DNA of 64,000 bases from Candidatus Wolframiiraptor gerlachensis (GCA_021323375.2 JAJPCT020000016.1:1-64000); one strand, 5' to 3'. Positions 41,130-51,969 are shown, numbered from the stretch's first letter. Made by a program: numbers and translations. Notes: generated by a model not told the origin, from the sequence alone.

Positions 41130-41622
41130 AGGTTAGCCTCCCCCCTGTAAGCTCCTTACTCAGCTCTCCGAGGGTCATATACCTGATCACCCTGCCAGAC
41201 CTACTCATGGGCTCCCGGAGAATTGCGTCCTCTATCACTATCTTCTCAGCGCCTTCAAACTCCTTTGGAACGCCGACATAAATCTTCAGCCTCTTTAAGG
41301 CCTCCTTCCAGCGCTTATTATGCCTTGGAAGCATCCTGTATACCGTGTACCAGAAGATCCTCTCAGGTCTCCTCGGATACCATACCGTGCCGCGCTTCGG
41401 GGAGACGAGGGCCCTCCTAGAGATTAGGAACTTGTATCTCTCGAGTATCGCCTCCTTCTTGCCCGTGATTATCGCCTTCTCCACGTTGACGACCGTCACG
41501 TTCACGCCCTTCAGCAGCATTTTCGCTATCCTAGAGGCCGCCCTACCCAGCCTATGCATCGTCAGATCTACAACCACCTCCCTCGCGCCCTCCTCCAGCA
41601 TCCTCAGCCTCTGAGCCGCCAT
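41122..41622 (-). CDS. rpl13: 50S ribosomal protein L13
   Basis: GRAASRIAKMLLKG, VVNVEKAIITGKK. Confidence 0.93.
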   Translation of the reverse strand: MAAQRLRMLEEGAREVVVDLTMHRLGRAASRIAKMLLKGVNVTVVNVEKAIITGKKEAILERYKFLISRRALVSPKRGTVWYPRRPERIFWYTVYRMLPRHNKRWKEALKRLKIYVGVPKEFEGAEKIVIEDAILREPMSRSGRVIRYMTLGELSKELTGGRLTYV

Positions 41623-41683
41623 GATCTCGAGTCCCAGATCAGCTTGAAGAGACTTAAATATATAGATGCACGCCCCTTGGGGA

Positions 41684-42895
41684 TTAAGCCTCCTTCCCGC
41701 TACTCGGGGACTTCAGCGTGGCTGTCGAGACTATTAGCCCGATCACAGCTAGGATCGCCGTCGTCAGAAATGCCGGGGAGTATGATCCAGTGGTTGCCTG
41801 GATATAGCTCGCTAATGTTGGGCCTATGAGAGCGCCAGCCCCATATCCTGTGAAGACTATTCCATAGTTTGTCCCGAGATACTTTAGGCCGAAGAATGTG
41901 GAGGTGCCAGCGGGCGCGATCGCGAGCCATCCGCCGAAGACGAGCCATAGAAGGGCGAATGAAATTATGTATAGTGGCAGCGTGTAGGCCTGCGTGGCCA
42001 GTAGAGCCGCAGCGAAGATCACGATAAACGATATGAGCGCCGTCTTTCTTACCCCAAGGCGGTCGCAAAGATATCCGAAGAATGGCCTCCCCGCCCCATT
42101 AAAGATCGCGAAGACGCCTGTTGCGGCTGCGGAGAGCTCGGGCGTGAGCCCCACAACCTCTTGACCGTATTTCGCGGCAAGCGATATCGCCGTGAAGCCG
42201 CCGAGTGTCCCGAGAGCATAGGAGAGCCATAGTCCATAGAAGGTCGGCGTTCTAATCATCTGCTTGGGCTCGAGCTCTGCTAGAGCGTGGTTTTTCGCCG
42301 CTTGGGGCGTTGTGCTGAGCGGCGTACAGCCCTCGGGTGGGAAGCTAAGGGGGATCGAGAGGATTATCAGCAACGCTCCGAAGGCTATTCCAAGATATGC
42401 GAACGTGTTCATAAGACCGACCACGTGTATCAAGTAGTTTGCTAGGGGCGCGGTTATCAGCGGGGAGAGGCCGAATCCTAATATCGTTAGCCCAACCGCA
42501 AGGCCCCTCCTCTCGGGAATCCACTTGCTCGAGACGGATATCGGGACACCATATGCTATCCCAACGCCGGCTCCCGCGATAACGCCATAGAAGATCAGCG
42601 TGAATATTAGTGGCTCCGGCAGGCTGGCCACGAGGCTTGTTAGGAGCCATCCAAGACCCACTAACACCCCACCTATCAGCGATGTCCTTCTTGGCCCCAA
42701 GGCCTCCATTAACTTTCCACCGACAGGCATTAGAAGCGCAAATACGAGCAGGAATACCGTGAAGGGTAGACCTGACTCCACTGCGCTCCATCCGAAGAAG
42801 CTCTCCAGCGGCTTCCTAAAAACGCTCCAGCTATAGATCGTCCCAAGCATCAGGTTTATCACGAGGCCTATGGGCGGATATATCCACCGCTTCAC
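41684..42895 (-). CDS. MFS transporter (OxlT-like)
   Basis: YPPIGLVINLMLGTIYSWSVFRKPLESFFGWS, 12-TM-like hydrophobicity. Confidence 0.88.
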   Translation of the reverse strand: MKRWIYPPIGLVINLMLGTIYSWSVFRKPLESFFGWSAVESGLPFTVFLLVFALLMPVGGKLMEALGPRRTSLIGGVLVGLGWLLTSLVASLPEPLIFTLIFYGVIAGAGVGIAYGVPISVSSKWIPERRGLAVGLTILGFGLSPLITAPLANYLIHVVGLMNTFAYLGIAFGALLIILSIPLSFPPEGCTPLSTTPQAAKNHALAELEPKQMIRTPTFYGLWLSYALGTLGGFTAISLAAKYGQEVVGLTPELSAAATGVFAIFNGAGRPFFGYLCDRLGVRKTALISFIVIFAAALLATQAYTLPLYIISFALLWLVFGGWLAIAPAGTSTFFGLKYLGTNYGIVFTGYGAGALIGPTLASYIQATTGSYSPAFLTTAILAVIGLIVSTATLKSPSSGKEA

Positions 42896-42997
42896 AAGAC
42901 CCCACCAGACGCGTAGAAACCGATAATGCTGCTATTTTGACCCTCCCTTTTTGAGAGTTAACAGAAGTTATAAGGCTGGAAGAATGTGTGGGGAATT

Positions 42998-43360
42998 CTA
43001 GCCTATTATCTTCACACCGCTCCCGGTTGGGTATTTCTCGGCAAACTCCCTCGTCGTGAGGACTATGCAGCCGGATTTCAGGAGCTTTTCATAGGCCTTT
43101 TTCGAGAAGCCGAAAGCCGAGATCGTTATCGGGTGGTCGATGCTACCCGTCCCCAAGACCTTGCCAGGAACATAGACCACGTCGCCACTGCTCGTCAGCC
43201 TATTCAGCTTGTAGAGGTTTACAGCCCTCCTCTGCCTCCTCGACCTCTCAGCCTCCTCGAGTATCCTCCTCCAGAACCTCGTCTTCCTCGCCTCCCTCGG
43301 TATAGCCCTGATTATGCTCATCCTGAGACCCGGCTTAACAACCTTCCTCCGGCTAACCAT
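42998..43360 (-). CDS. rpl18e: 50S ribosomal protein L18e
   Basis: VNLYKLNRLTSSGDVVYVPGKVLGTGSIDHPITISAFGFSKKAYEKL. Confidence 0.95.
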   Translation of the reverse strand: MVSRRKVVKPGLRMSIIRAIPREARKTRFWRRILEEAERSRRQRRAVNLYKLNRLTSSGDVVYVPGKVLGTGSIDHPITISAFGFSKKAYEKLLKSGCIVLTTREFAEKYPTGSGVKIIG

Positions 43361-43394
43361 CGCGGATCAACTCATCATAAAGGTCTCTAAAAAA

Positions 43395-44105
43395 TCATTT
43401 GGTGGACCCCTGCTGGAGGGCTTCTTGGAAGAGCGCCTCGAGTTCCGCCGCCTTCTTTTCTAATGCCTTAGCAGCCTCCACCAGAATCCTCCTAGGCGGC
43501 AGAAATCCTATAGACTCGATGTAGAGTATTCTCTCATCTCCTCCGCCAGCTTCGGGCTCATATAGGGTTGCTATGGCGGCCTGCCACTTGGCGTGCTGCC
43601 TCCCCCTCCCAACCCTGACATAGAGCTCGAGCTCGATCTTCTGGCCCGGGCTGAGCTTTACTATCGGAATCCGGGGGCTTACAGGCTTCACGGTGGTCTC
43701 CTCCTCAGGCACTATGTCGCCGCTGTAAACCGTTATCGGCTCATCTTTGGCCTCAGCCCTAAGGACAAATCTCGCTGCACAACGCTCGCATCCAAGCCTC
43801 TTACCACAGCCACACTCCTCCGGGGGCACATAACGATCTATATCCGAGATAAATGGTATCAGCGAGATCCTATGCACCAGCACATCATTTGGCATACTGG
43901 AGCTATTCTCTATTATCAAAACCTCCTCAATCGCCATGGTTGGAACCTCATTAATCGCCATACGCCTAATAGCATTCGCAACCGCTAGGGGAACCCCCGA
44001 CAACAATATTCTAATGCTCTTATTATCCTCCTCCAAAAGCTTGACCGATATCATGAGCCGAGCATCCGGCCTTGAAGGCAGGCTAAAAGCATTTCGCACA
44101 AACAC
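43395..44105 (-). CDS. rpoD: DNA-directed RNA polymerase subunit D
   Basis: GVPLAVANAIRRMAINEVPTMAIEEV; CGCGKRLGCERC cluster. Confidence 0.95.
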   Translation of the reverse strand: MFVRNAFSLPSRPDARLMISVKLLEEDNKSIRILLSGVPLAVANAIRRMAINEVPTMAIEEVLIIENSSSMPNDVLVHRISLIPFISDIDRYVPPEECGCGKRLGCERCAARFVLRAEAKDEPITVYSGDIVPEEETTVKPVSPRIPIVKLSPGQKIELELYVRVGRGRQHAKWQAAIATLYEPEAGGGDERILYIESIGFLPPRRILVEAAKALEKKAAELEALFQEALQQGSTK

Positions 44106-44112
44106 GTAGGAG

Positions 44113-45096
44113 CTATGTTACGTAAAAGCAGGCCACATAATGATCATTTTCAGCCTCCCTTAACTCGGGCTCTTCTCTTCGACAAATCTCCCCTGCGATC
44201 GGGCACCTCGGATGAAATCGACAACCAAGAGGGGGATTAATTGGGTTGGGAACCTCACCCTTTAACTCCACCCTCTTAGGCTCCTTCAATGGTCTTGGAA
44301 CGGGTATCGATGTCAGCAGCGCTTTGGTATAAGGATGGAGCGGGTTTTCAAAGACTAGTTCAGACGGGCCATGCTCAACGATCTTCCCAAGGTACATGAC
44401 CGCTATTCTATCCGCAATATACCTCGCCACTGCAAGGTCATGAGTTATGAATATGTATGTTAAGTTAAACTCCTGCTTAAGCATTAACATGAGGTCTAGA
44501 ATCGAGGCCCGGAGCGAGACATCAATCATCGAGACCGGCTCATCCGCGACGACAAGTTCCGGCTTCAAGACTATTGCACGCGCTATTGCAACCCTCTGCC
44601 TCTGACCCCCGCTAAGCGCTCGTGGATAAACATTATAGAACTTCTCCGGAGGCGTTAAGCCAACCTGCTCCAAAGTCTTCATCACAATGTCCCTAAGCTC
44701 GCTTCCCTGTGCCAATCCATGAATCTTTAATGGATGAGCAACCTGCTCGCCTATAGGCATCCGGGGATTAAGCGAGGCATATGGGTCTTGGAATATTATC
44801 TGCATCTTTCTCCTAAGTCTTCTGAGCTCCTCGCCTCGCAGATCTGTTATATCCATGCCGTTAAAGATAATCCTTCCGGAAGTTGGATCAATAAGCCTGA
44901 CTATTAGGCGGCCGAGGGTGGTTTTTCCACAACCACTCTCCCCAACAAGAGCTAAGGTCTCGCCACGCCAAACAGTTAAGCTTACTCCGTCAACCGCCTT
45001 GACAAACAGCTTCTCCTTAGCTAAAAGCCTCTCTAAGAAGCTCTTCTGAACTGGGAACCACTTACGGATATTTATCAGCCTTAAGATTTCATCCAC
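44113..45096 (-). CDS. Oligopeptide ABC transporter ATP-binding protein (OppF-like)
   Basis: [26 protein letters not shown]-terminal [14 protein letters not shown]. Confidence 0.94.
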   Translation of the reverse strand: MDEILRLINIRKWFPVQKSFLERLLAKEKLFVKAVDGVSLTVWRGETLALVGESGCGKTTLGRLIVRLIDPTSGRIIFNGMDITDLRGEELRRLRRKMQIIFQDPYASLNPRMPIGEQVAHPLKIHGLAQGSELRDIVMKTLEQVGLTPPEKFYNVYPRALSGGQRQRVAIARAIVLKPELVVADEPVSMIDVSLRASILDLMLMLKQEFNLTYIFITHDLAVARYIADRIAVMYLGKIVEHGPSELVFENPLHPYTKALLTSIPVPRPLKEPKRVELKGEVPNPINPPLGCRFHPRCPIAGEICRREEPELREAENDHYVACFYVT

Positions 45097-46063
45097 CGCT
45101 CTCTAACCCCCCATTATATAAATGGCATCTAACCATTCTACCATCTAACTCCAGTGGTCTCGGAGGAATGCTTTTGCACATATTCATTACCTTGGGACAT
45201 CTAGGCCAGAATCTGCAACCAGCTGGCGGGTTCATCATGTCTGGCGGGCTTCCGGGAATATAAATCAGCTTGGTTCTAGGCTTTTCAACATTAGGTATAG
45301 ACTCTAATAGAAGTTGAGTGTAAGGATGTAGCGGCTCTTGAGACACCTTCTCTGAGGAGCCCACTTCACATAGCTCACCTGCATACATGACAGCTACCCT
45401 ATCACTTCTCTCGATCACCAGCGCTAGGTCATGGGTTATTAGGAGTATCGCCATTTTCATACTCCTTTTCAGATCAGATAATAAGTCCATTATCCTTGAC
45501 TGAACTATTACATCAAGGGCCGTTGTCGGCTCATCAGCAATTAGTAAATCCGGATTAAGCATAGTCGCCATAGCGATCATCACCCTCTGCCTCATCCCGC
45601 CGCTAAGCTGATGTGGATAATCATCAAATCTATCAGGAGCTATGCCAACACGCTCTAAAGCTCTCAACGCGATCTCCTTAGCCTCTTCCTTATTAACGCG
45701 TGTATGCACTATTATAGTCTCAATAAGTTGATCACCTATTTTACGTAAAGGATCCAAGGAAGTTAGAGGGTCTTGGAAAATCATTCCAATGTGTTTTCCA
45801 CGTATGTTCCTGAGCTCTTTTTCAGGAAGTTTTAGCAAGTCCATTTTTCGAAAAATGATTTCACCATCAACTATCCTACCTGGTGGTGGAATGAGACGCA
45901 CTATTGATAAGCCTAAGCTGGATTTACCGGAGCCAGATTCCCCGACTAATCCGAGGAGCTCGCCCCTACTGATTGAGAGAGATACATTATCAACAGCTCT
46001 AATGACACCCTCCCTAGTGAAGTAGTATGCTTTCAGGTTTCTCATCTTAAGGATCTCTTCCAC
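45089..46063 (-). CDS. Oligopeptide ABC transporter ATP-binding protein (OppD-like)
   Basis: GESGSGKSSLG, SGGMRQRVMIAMA; GTG start at 46063 preferred (TAGTG overlap with the upstream permease). Confidence 0.93.
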   Translation of the reverse strand: MEEILKMRNLKAYYFTREGVIRAVDNVSLSISRGELLGLVGESGSGKSSLGLSIVRLIPPPGRIVDGEIIFRKMDLLKLPEKELRNIRGKHIGMIFQDPLTSLDPLRKIGDQLIETIIVHTRVNKEEAKEIALRALERVGIAPDRFDDYPHQLSGGMRQRVMIAMATMLNPDLLIADEPTTALDVIVQSRIMDLLSDLKRSMKMAILLITHDLALVIERSDRVAVMYAGELCEVGSSEKVSQEPLHPYTQLLLESIPNVEKPRTKLIYIPGSPPDMMNPPAGCRFWPRCPKVMNMCKSIPPRPLELDGRMVRCHLYNGGLESGG

Positions 46064-46917
46064 TAAGTCCTCACCTCCATTGCTTGGAAATATTCCGCTA
46101 CACTTTCGCCAATGAAGGTAAATCCTACAGCCAATATCATTATCATTAAGCCCGGGAACGTTATTAGCCACCAATATCCTGATAGCAAGTATGGGTGACC
46201 GGCTTTTAAGTCAAATCCCCAGTCTGGTGTTGGTGCTGGAACGCTTAGTCCGAAGAAGCTTAAAGCTGCCTCGGTTAGAACAACGTCTGCCACGCTAAGG
46301 GTGAAGACTACAGTGATTATTGAAATCACATTTGGGAAAATATATCTCACGAGAATCGTCATATGATTGGCTCCTATAGCCCTAGCTGCCTCAACATATA
46401 GCTGCTCCTTTATGCTTAACGTTTGTCCTCTCACCATCCTAAAATATGTAGGAACATAAACGATTGCAATTGCTATTGCCGTGTTGATGATCCCGGGCCC
46501 TAACGCCGCCGCCATAGCTATCGCTAGAATCAAGCTAGGGAACGCATAGATGGCATCCATAATCATGCTTAGGATCCTATCTAGTAAGCCGCCGACATAC
46601 CCTGAGATTAAGCCGAGTGGAACTCCTATTAGCATCGAGATTGCTGTTGAAAGCAAGACTACTATAATGATCGTTCTAGCACCATATACTATCCTGCTCC
46701 ACATATCCTGTCCTATCTTGTTTGTCCCAAGAGGATGTTCCCAGCATGGCGGCTGGAAGCCCGGACCCACGGTTCTCGTGGGGTCGTAGGGTGTTAAGAG
46801 TGGAGCAAATATTGCGAGAAATACTACGAACGTTACCATGCCCACGCCAACCCATCCTAAGGTACTCAACTTGACTTTGGGGACAAGCTTCATGAGAATT
46901 GGCCGAAAGGTGTACAT
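46063..46917 (-). CDS. Oligopeptide ABC transporter permease (OppC-like)
   Basis: LGTNKIGQDMWSRIVYGARTII, EAARAIGANHMTILVRYIFPNV. Confidence 0.93.
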   Translation of the reverse strand: MYTFRPILMKLVPKVKLSTLGWVGVGMVTFVVFLAIFAPLLTPYDPTRTVGPGFQPPCWEHPLGTNKIGQDMWSRIVYGARTIIIVVLLSTAISMLIGVPLGLISGYVGGLLDRILSMIMDAIYAFPSLILAIAMAAALGPGIINTAIAIAIVYVPTYFRMVRGQTLSIKEQLYVEAARAIGANHMTILVRYIFPNVISIITVVFTLSVADVVLTEAALSFFGLSVPAPTPDWGFDLKAGHPYLLSGYWWLITFPGLMIMILAVGFTFIGESVAEYFQAMEVRT

Positions 46918-46929
46918 AGCATCACCTCC

Positions 46930-47988
46930 CTAGTATCTTATCCTCGGATCTATGTACGCGTAGAGTATGTCAACTACTAGGTTGATTAGTGAGATTATTA
47001 TTGCGAAGAATACCACCGTGCCTTGGACTGTCGTATAGTCTCTATATTCTATTCTCTCGAAGAGGAATGTCCCCATACCCGGCCAGCTGAATGTGGTTTC
47101 CGTGAGAATCGCCCCCGTCATTAGGAGGGCGAGCTGAAGCCCCATCATGGTCATTATCGGGATGAATGCGTTCCTGAGGACGTGAATCACGAGCCTATGC
47201 TCTGGTATCCCGCGGGCCCTAGCAGCGATAACAAAATCCTGCCTCATTACCTCCTCAACACTGGTCCTGGCAACTCTGCTAAAGATCCCAGAAATGACAA
47301 GCCCTAGGGTTAGAGATGGAAGGATTATATGCCTCAGGGCACTCACAAAGCTATCCCACCTCCCGGTAAGAATGCTGTCTAAGAGGTAGAGCCCTGTGAT
47401 CATGGGAGGCTCAAGCCCCGGATCTATTCTTCCTCCAACCGGGAGAACTTTAAGCCAAACTGCGAATAGTAGCTGGAACATCATGCCTATCCAAGGTATA
47501 AAGAGCGCATATGTGATCGCGCTATAGATCTTGACTGCGGAGTTTGTCTTTCCACCCTTCCAGCCCCCTAGAGTACCCAATGCCACCCCGAGGATTATGC
47601 TGACCAAAAAGCCCGCTATCGCGAGCTCTATTGTTGCTGGAAGATGTTCCATTATTTCGACCAAGACAGGTCTTTTACCCCAGATCAAAGATCTACCGAA
47701 ATCGCCTCTAAAGAGATTTGCAAGATAGTTGAGGTACTGTATTGGGAGGGGTATCGGATTTCCAGACTCATCAACAAGACCCAAAGCTTTTCTAAGCTCC
47801 AGTACTCTCTCCGGAGGAGCCTTCATCCCGACAATCGCAATGACGGGATCACCGGGCATGACGCGCATGATGAAGAAGACTAAAGAGACCAATAGCAGTA
47901 TCGTCGGTATCACCAGCAAAAGCCTAGCAATTACAAAGACCTTGAGCGACGTCACTTCAGCATCACACCACCTTATGCCCTTATGCAA
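46930..47988 (-). CDS. Oligopeptide ABC transporter permease (OppB-like)
   Basis: FIMRVMPGDPV, ARGIPEHRLVIHVLRNAFIPIMTMMG. Confidence 0.93.
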   Translation of the reverse strand: MHKGIRWCDAEVTSLKVFVIARLLLVIPTILLLVSLVFFIMRVMPGDPVIAIVGMKAPPERVLELRKALGLVDESGNPIPLPIQYLNYLANLFRGDFGRSLIWGKRPVLVEIMEHLPATIELAIAGFLVSIILGVALGTLGGWKGGKTNSAVKIYSAITYALFIPWIGMMFQLLFAVWLKVLPVGGRIDPGLEPPMITGLYLLDSILTGRWDSFVSALRHIILPSLTLGLVISGIFSRVARTSVEEVMRQDFVIAARARGIPEHRLVIHVLRNAFIPIMTMMGLQLALLMTGAILTETTFSWPGMGTFLFERIEYRDYTTVQGTVVFFAIIISLINLVVDILYAYIDPRIRY

Positions 47989-48026
47989 AGAATGAATTTC
48001 GAATGGAAAAATAAAAGTTTGGGGTG

Positions 48027-49748
48027 TTAAACAAGGGAATAGCTGGCGGCTAAACCGAATTCAAGCTCGGTGGTTCCTGGAATATATCTCATCATACCGG
48101 TCATAATGTTGTTCAAGATCTCCCACGTGAAGAAGTCGTAAGCATTTGCTGGATCCAAATCTGTTACCTTATCGGTAACGCCTATTATAATACGGTCCGC
48201 GATCCTGCCGCCCTCTTCCTTGTAGATTAGCCAGTATCTAAGTAATAGTGTTGGATCTAAAACCACTCCCTTAATACCCTTTCTATAAGCAATTTCCAGC
48301 TTACCTTGAGCAAACGGCACTATTACGGCATCCTCAGCCCAAATGTCTTGGATTCTCTCGTATAATGTGGTCCTCTCCTCAATTGAAGTCTTTGTTCTGG
48401 CCTCGACTAACAGTTTGCCCAGCTCCTCGCTCACATAAGCATTGCCCAGCCATCTACCAGCCTCATTAACAAATGGCGAGGTATAGTCGTCTGGATCAAT
48501 ATAGTCCGGATACCAGCCGTATAAGGAGGCTCCTAGCATTCTATTCCTCGTGTAATCTAGATACGTGGTCCACTCCGCGCTCTTAAGCTCGACTTCAACC
48601 ATTCCGATTTCCTCCCATTGCTGCTTTATCATCGTTGCCACATCAACTTCAGTGTCTCCATAATGTGTCGGCGTATACCATAGCTCTATCTTAAGCTTGT
48701 TAGACGAGCTGTAGCCGGCCTCTTCCAGAAGCTTTCTAGCTAGCTCGAGGTTCCGGTCACCATACTTTTCCTTGAAAGAATCCTTATGACTCCACATGCC
48801 CATAGGCACCATGCTGTAGAGTGGCTCATAGGTTCCGAGATAGACCTTCTCACAGATCGCTTTTCTATCAAGCGCAGCTGCAAGAGCTTTTCTAACTCTT
48901 GGATCGTCAAATGGTGGTATGTGCATATTAAATACTATGTATCTTATGGCTCCTCCCGGTGCTTCGAGAACTTCTATTCCCTCCTTCTTTTTCAAGTCCT
49001 GTATATCGGTTGGTCTAAGAGTTCTCCAAGCAATATCGACTTCACCCGCCTCTAAGGCCATTCTGAGGGCCGTGGCGTCCTTGTAAAACTTCACAATTAC
49101 CTGCTTAGTCTTTGGCATCCCGGCGAACCAGTATGGATTCGATTCTAAAACAAGCTCAACATCTCTTGTCCATTTTATAATCTTATGAGGTCCTGCACCG
49201 CCTGCTGTTTGATCGCTATCAATTTCATCTGGCTTATAAGCAGGATGAACTGGGAAGTATGTCGGAACAGCTAATAGTGCGGGGAAGAATGCAACCGGCT
49301 CCTTTAACGTGAACTTAACGGTATTGTCGTCTAAGGCTTTCCAATCGTCCAAGAAGTCTAGGACGAACCATGCTGGATCACCTTCTATCTTCGCTACCCT
49401 GTCAATAGATCTGACCACATCATGTGCTGTTAATGGTGTTCCATCAGCAAAATAGAGACCTGGCCTAAGCTTTACAATACATTCTTTCCCAACAACAGGT
49501 GGAGGAGCAGTAACGGTTGGTGATACCGTGACTGTTTTCGTTGATATTATTGTTGTTGCGATTGTTTCACGTCTTGTTTCGGTTACTGTGGTTGTTGGAG
49601 CGGTTGCGCTTCCCGCAAAGTAGCCTGCAACGCCTCCAGCAATTCCTGCAACGATGACCCCTGCAGCAACTTTCCCAGCGGTTGATAATGCTTCTCGCCT
49701 AGTTAATTTCCTCCTCTCATTCGCGCCCATGATGCTCTCCTCAACCAT
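48027..49748 (-). CDS. Oligopeptide ABC transporter substrate-binding protein (SBP_bac_5), Tat-like leader
   Basis: TRREALSTAGKVAAGVIVAGIAGGVAGYF leader, Thr-rich linker, DGTPLTAHDVVRSIDR, DDPRVRKALAAALDRKAI. Confidence 0.93.
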   Translation of the reverse strand: MVEESIMGANERRKLTRREALSTAGKVAAGVIVAGIAGGVAGYFAGSATAPTTTVTETRRETIATTIISTKTVTVSPTVTAPPPVVGKECIVKLRPGLYFADGTPLTAHDVVRSIDRVAKIEGDPAWFVLDFLDDWKALDDNTVKFTLKEPVAFFPALLAVPTYFPVHPAYKPDEIDSDQTAGGAGPHKIIKWTRDVELVLESNPYWFAGMPKTKQVIVKFYKDATALRMALEAGEVDIAWRTLRPTDIQDLKKKEGIEVLEAPGGAIRYIVFNMHIPPFDDPRVRKALAAALDRKAICEKVYLGTYEPLYSMVPMGMWSHKDSFKEKYGDRNLELARKLLEEAGYSSSNKLKIELWYTPTHYGDTEVDVATMIKQQWEEIGMVEVELKSAEWTTYLDYTRNRMLGASLYGWYPDYIDPDDYTSPFVNEAGRWLGNAYVSEELGKLLVEARTKTSIEERTTLYERIQDIWAEDAVIVPFAQGKLEIAYRKGIKGVVLDPTLLLRYWLIYKEEGGRIADRIIIGVTDKVTDLDPANAYDFFTWEILNNIMTGMMRYIPGTTELEFGLAASYSLV

Positions 49749-49881
49749 GTTTTTATCAAGTTATTTTTTGGGCTTCTACTGTCTGATAAACTTTATCCTA
49801 CTCTCCCCACGCGCCCCTTATACACTAAAATCGAATGAACTCTTCAAAGGCTATATTCTCCTACGAAGATATAACTATCTG

Positions 49882-50421
49882 ATGCTTAGGGTTGGTGGCT
49901 CAGTTATTGAGCTTGTTAAGGGTGATATCACGGAACTTGAGGTTGATGCCATTGTTAATGCTGCTAACTCGAGCCTTAAGATGGGTGGCGGTGTTGCTGG
50001 AGCCATCCTAAGGAAAGGTGGATGGAGCATTCAGGAGGAATGTGATAGGATTGGATACTGCCCGGTTGGTGGGGCCGTGATCACGGGCGCTGGAAGGCTT
50101 AAGGTGAGATACGTGATCCATGCGGTTGGCCCGAGGATGGGCGAGGGCGATGAGGATAATAAGCTCCGCAACGCAACCCTAAACTCCCTAAAGCTCGCGG
50201 AGCAGCATAATGTCAGGAGCATAGCATTCCCCGCGATCTCAACCGGGATATTTGGCTTCCCGAAAGATAGATGCGCGAAGATAATGCTGAGGACGGCGGT
50301 GGAGTATCTCCAGAAGGGCAGCAGGATCGAAAGGGTCATCTTCTGCCTCTATGACGATGAAACCTATAGGATATTCGAAGAGGAGCTTGAGAGGATAAAG
50401 AGGGAGCTCGGACAGGCTTAG
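49882..50421 (+). CDS. Macro-domain protein (ADP-ribose-binding/hydrolase type)
   Basis: VKGDITELEVDAIVNAANSSLKMGGGVAGAI...AFPAISTGIFGFPKDRCA; ATG at 49882 preferred. Confidence 0.94.
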   Translation: MLRVGGSVIELVKGDITELEVDAIVNAANSSLKMGGGVAGAILRKGGWSIQEECDRIGYCPVGGAVITGAGRLKVRYVIHAVGPRMGEGDEDNKLRNATLNSLKLAEQHNVRSIAFPAISTGIFGFPKDRCAKIMLRTAVEYLQKGSRIERVIFCLYDDETYRIFEEELERIKRELGQA

Positions 50422-50439
50422 TGGTGCTGTATCATCTCT

Positions 50440-51291
50440 TCAGGTGATGTATAGTGGACCTCCATGTTGCTCATCATACATCCTTTCGATCTCCTCGACT
50501 ATTCTCCTCAGATCCGCGTTCTCCTCCATGGCCTTGCTCATTGCCTGCTTGAGCGAGTCGGCCATCATCTTAAGCTCGCTAAGATCTACAATTATCCTCA
50601 TCAACTCGGTGAGTTTCATGGCTAGATGATAGGCGGCTATCGCGTTCGGATGCTGCATATAGGCTGGTGTATGAGCCCAGAGGCCCACGGCCTCGACCCC
50701 TACCTCCCTCGCCCTCAACATGAGATAACTATGGATGCTTGCCGGCCCACTGTACTCCGTTAGATCCAGCCCGGATAGCTTCATCTCGGCCCTCAAATGC
50801 TCCATGTTCACGACCGCGGAGATCTTCGTCCTGCGGGTATGTGGAACCTGATCCAAGACACCGCCCACGAGATACATCCTCTTAGCGGATAACATGCTGC
50901 AGAGATTTAGTATTAGGTTGGAGAACTCCCTCCAGCGGAGGCCTGGCTCCACGCCACTAAATATCACGAGAGACGCATCCTGTTCCTCATCCATCCAATA
51001 GTATATCGCGGCTCCAGGCATCTGAAGCCTCTCGATCAGCGCACCCCTTATCTCAACAAATGGTCTGCTTGTCGTCAAGTCATGAATCTCGGAGTAATCG
51101 ATCTCCATGATCTTCTCAGCGTCGAGCGCCCTAGCGAAGTACTCGACAGTGAGTGAGGCGACCCTGCCGGCATCGGGCCAGCCGCTAAAGCCGAGCAGCA
51201 TGTAACGCTTCTCAGCAGATCTTCCACTCTTCACCTTATTCTCGACCTCTCGGGGGATTTCTAGGAACATTAGGACACCTGACGCGAACAT
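50440..51291 (-). CDS. PAC2-family (proteasome assembly chaperone-like) protein
   Basis: LLGFSGWPDAGRVASLTVEYF, YLVGGVLDQVPHTRR, VGLWAHTPAYMQHPNAIA. Confidence 0.85.
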   Translation of the reverse strand: MFASGVLMFLEIPREVENKVKSGRSAEKRYMLLGFSGWPDAGRVASLTVEYFARALDAEKIMEIDYSEIHDLTTSRPFVEIRGALIERLQMPGAAIYYWMDEEQDASLVIFSGVEPGLRWREFSNLILNLCSMLSAKRMYLVGGVLDQVPHTRRTKISAVVNMEHLRAEMKLSGLDLTEYSGPASIHSYLMLRAREVGVEAVGLWAHTPAYMQHPNAIAAYHLAMKLTELMRIIVDLSELKMMADSLKQAMSKAMEENADLRRIVEEIERMYDEQHGGPLYIT

Positions 51292-51345
51292 GGGCTTCGG
51301 GGGATTTGAGGGTATCGGTCGCTGAGCACCCGCTTAAATCCTCCG

Positions 51346-51882
51346 ATGATAATCGGCTATAGGGTGCTTGATAGTATGGAGATCCGATTACAGCCTATAG
51401 GATATGTGGAGACTGACTATAGCGATGAGGAGATTTCAGAGGCATGGCCCCATGGTGTCGAGGGCAGAATCATAATCTATCCGAGGTTCTCTAATGGGCT
51501 CATGGACTTGGAGGGCTTCTCCCATATAATAGTCATTGCTTGGCTTCATAAGATCCCGGAGGAGGCTAGGATGACCCTCAAGGTCAGGTTCAAGAGGCTG
51601 ATCAGGCTGGGGCTAAGCATAGAGGAGGTTCCGGAGGTTGGGGTCTTCTGCTCCGACTCGCCGCATAGACCCAACCCGATGGCATCAACAATATTAAGGC
51701 TCAAGAAGGTTTATGGAAATGTGCTCCAAGTCTCGGGGCTCGACTTCCATAATGGGACACCGATACTGGATCTAGGAGCCTATACCCCATCATATTCTAT
51801 AGAGGGCTATATATTGCCGGACTGGTATACTGGATTGCTAGAGAAGCTTAGAGGAATTGGAATAAGTTGGGATAAGCTTTGA
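51346..51882 (+). CDS. TrmO/TsaA-family tRNA methyltransferase-like protein
   Basis: LQPIGYVET, DLEGFSHIIVIAWLHK, GVFCSDSPHRPNPMASTI. Confidence 0.9.
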   Translation: MIIGYRVLDSMEIRLQPIGYVETDYSDEEISEAWPHGVEGRIIIYPRFSNGLMDLEGFSHIIVIAWLHKIPEEARMTLKVRFKRLIRLGLSIEEVPEVGVFCSDSPHRPNPMASTILRLKKVYGNVLQVSGLDFHNGTPILDLGAYTPSYSIEGYILPDWYTGLLEKLRGIGISWDKL

Positions 51883-51969
51883 GAAGGGGGCTCCACAGCC
51901 ACCGCGTTCACTTGAAACATACCTTGAGCATTAATGTGGTTTTCTTCATAAAGGTGTCATAATTAGGAT

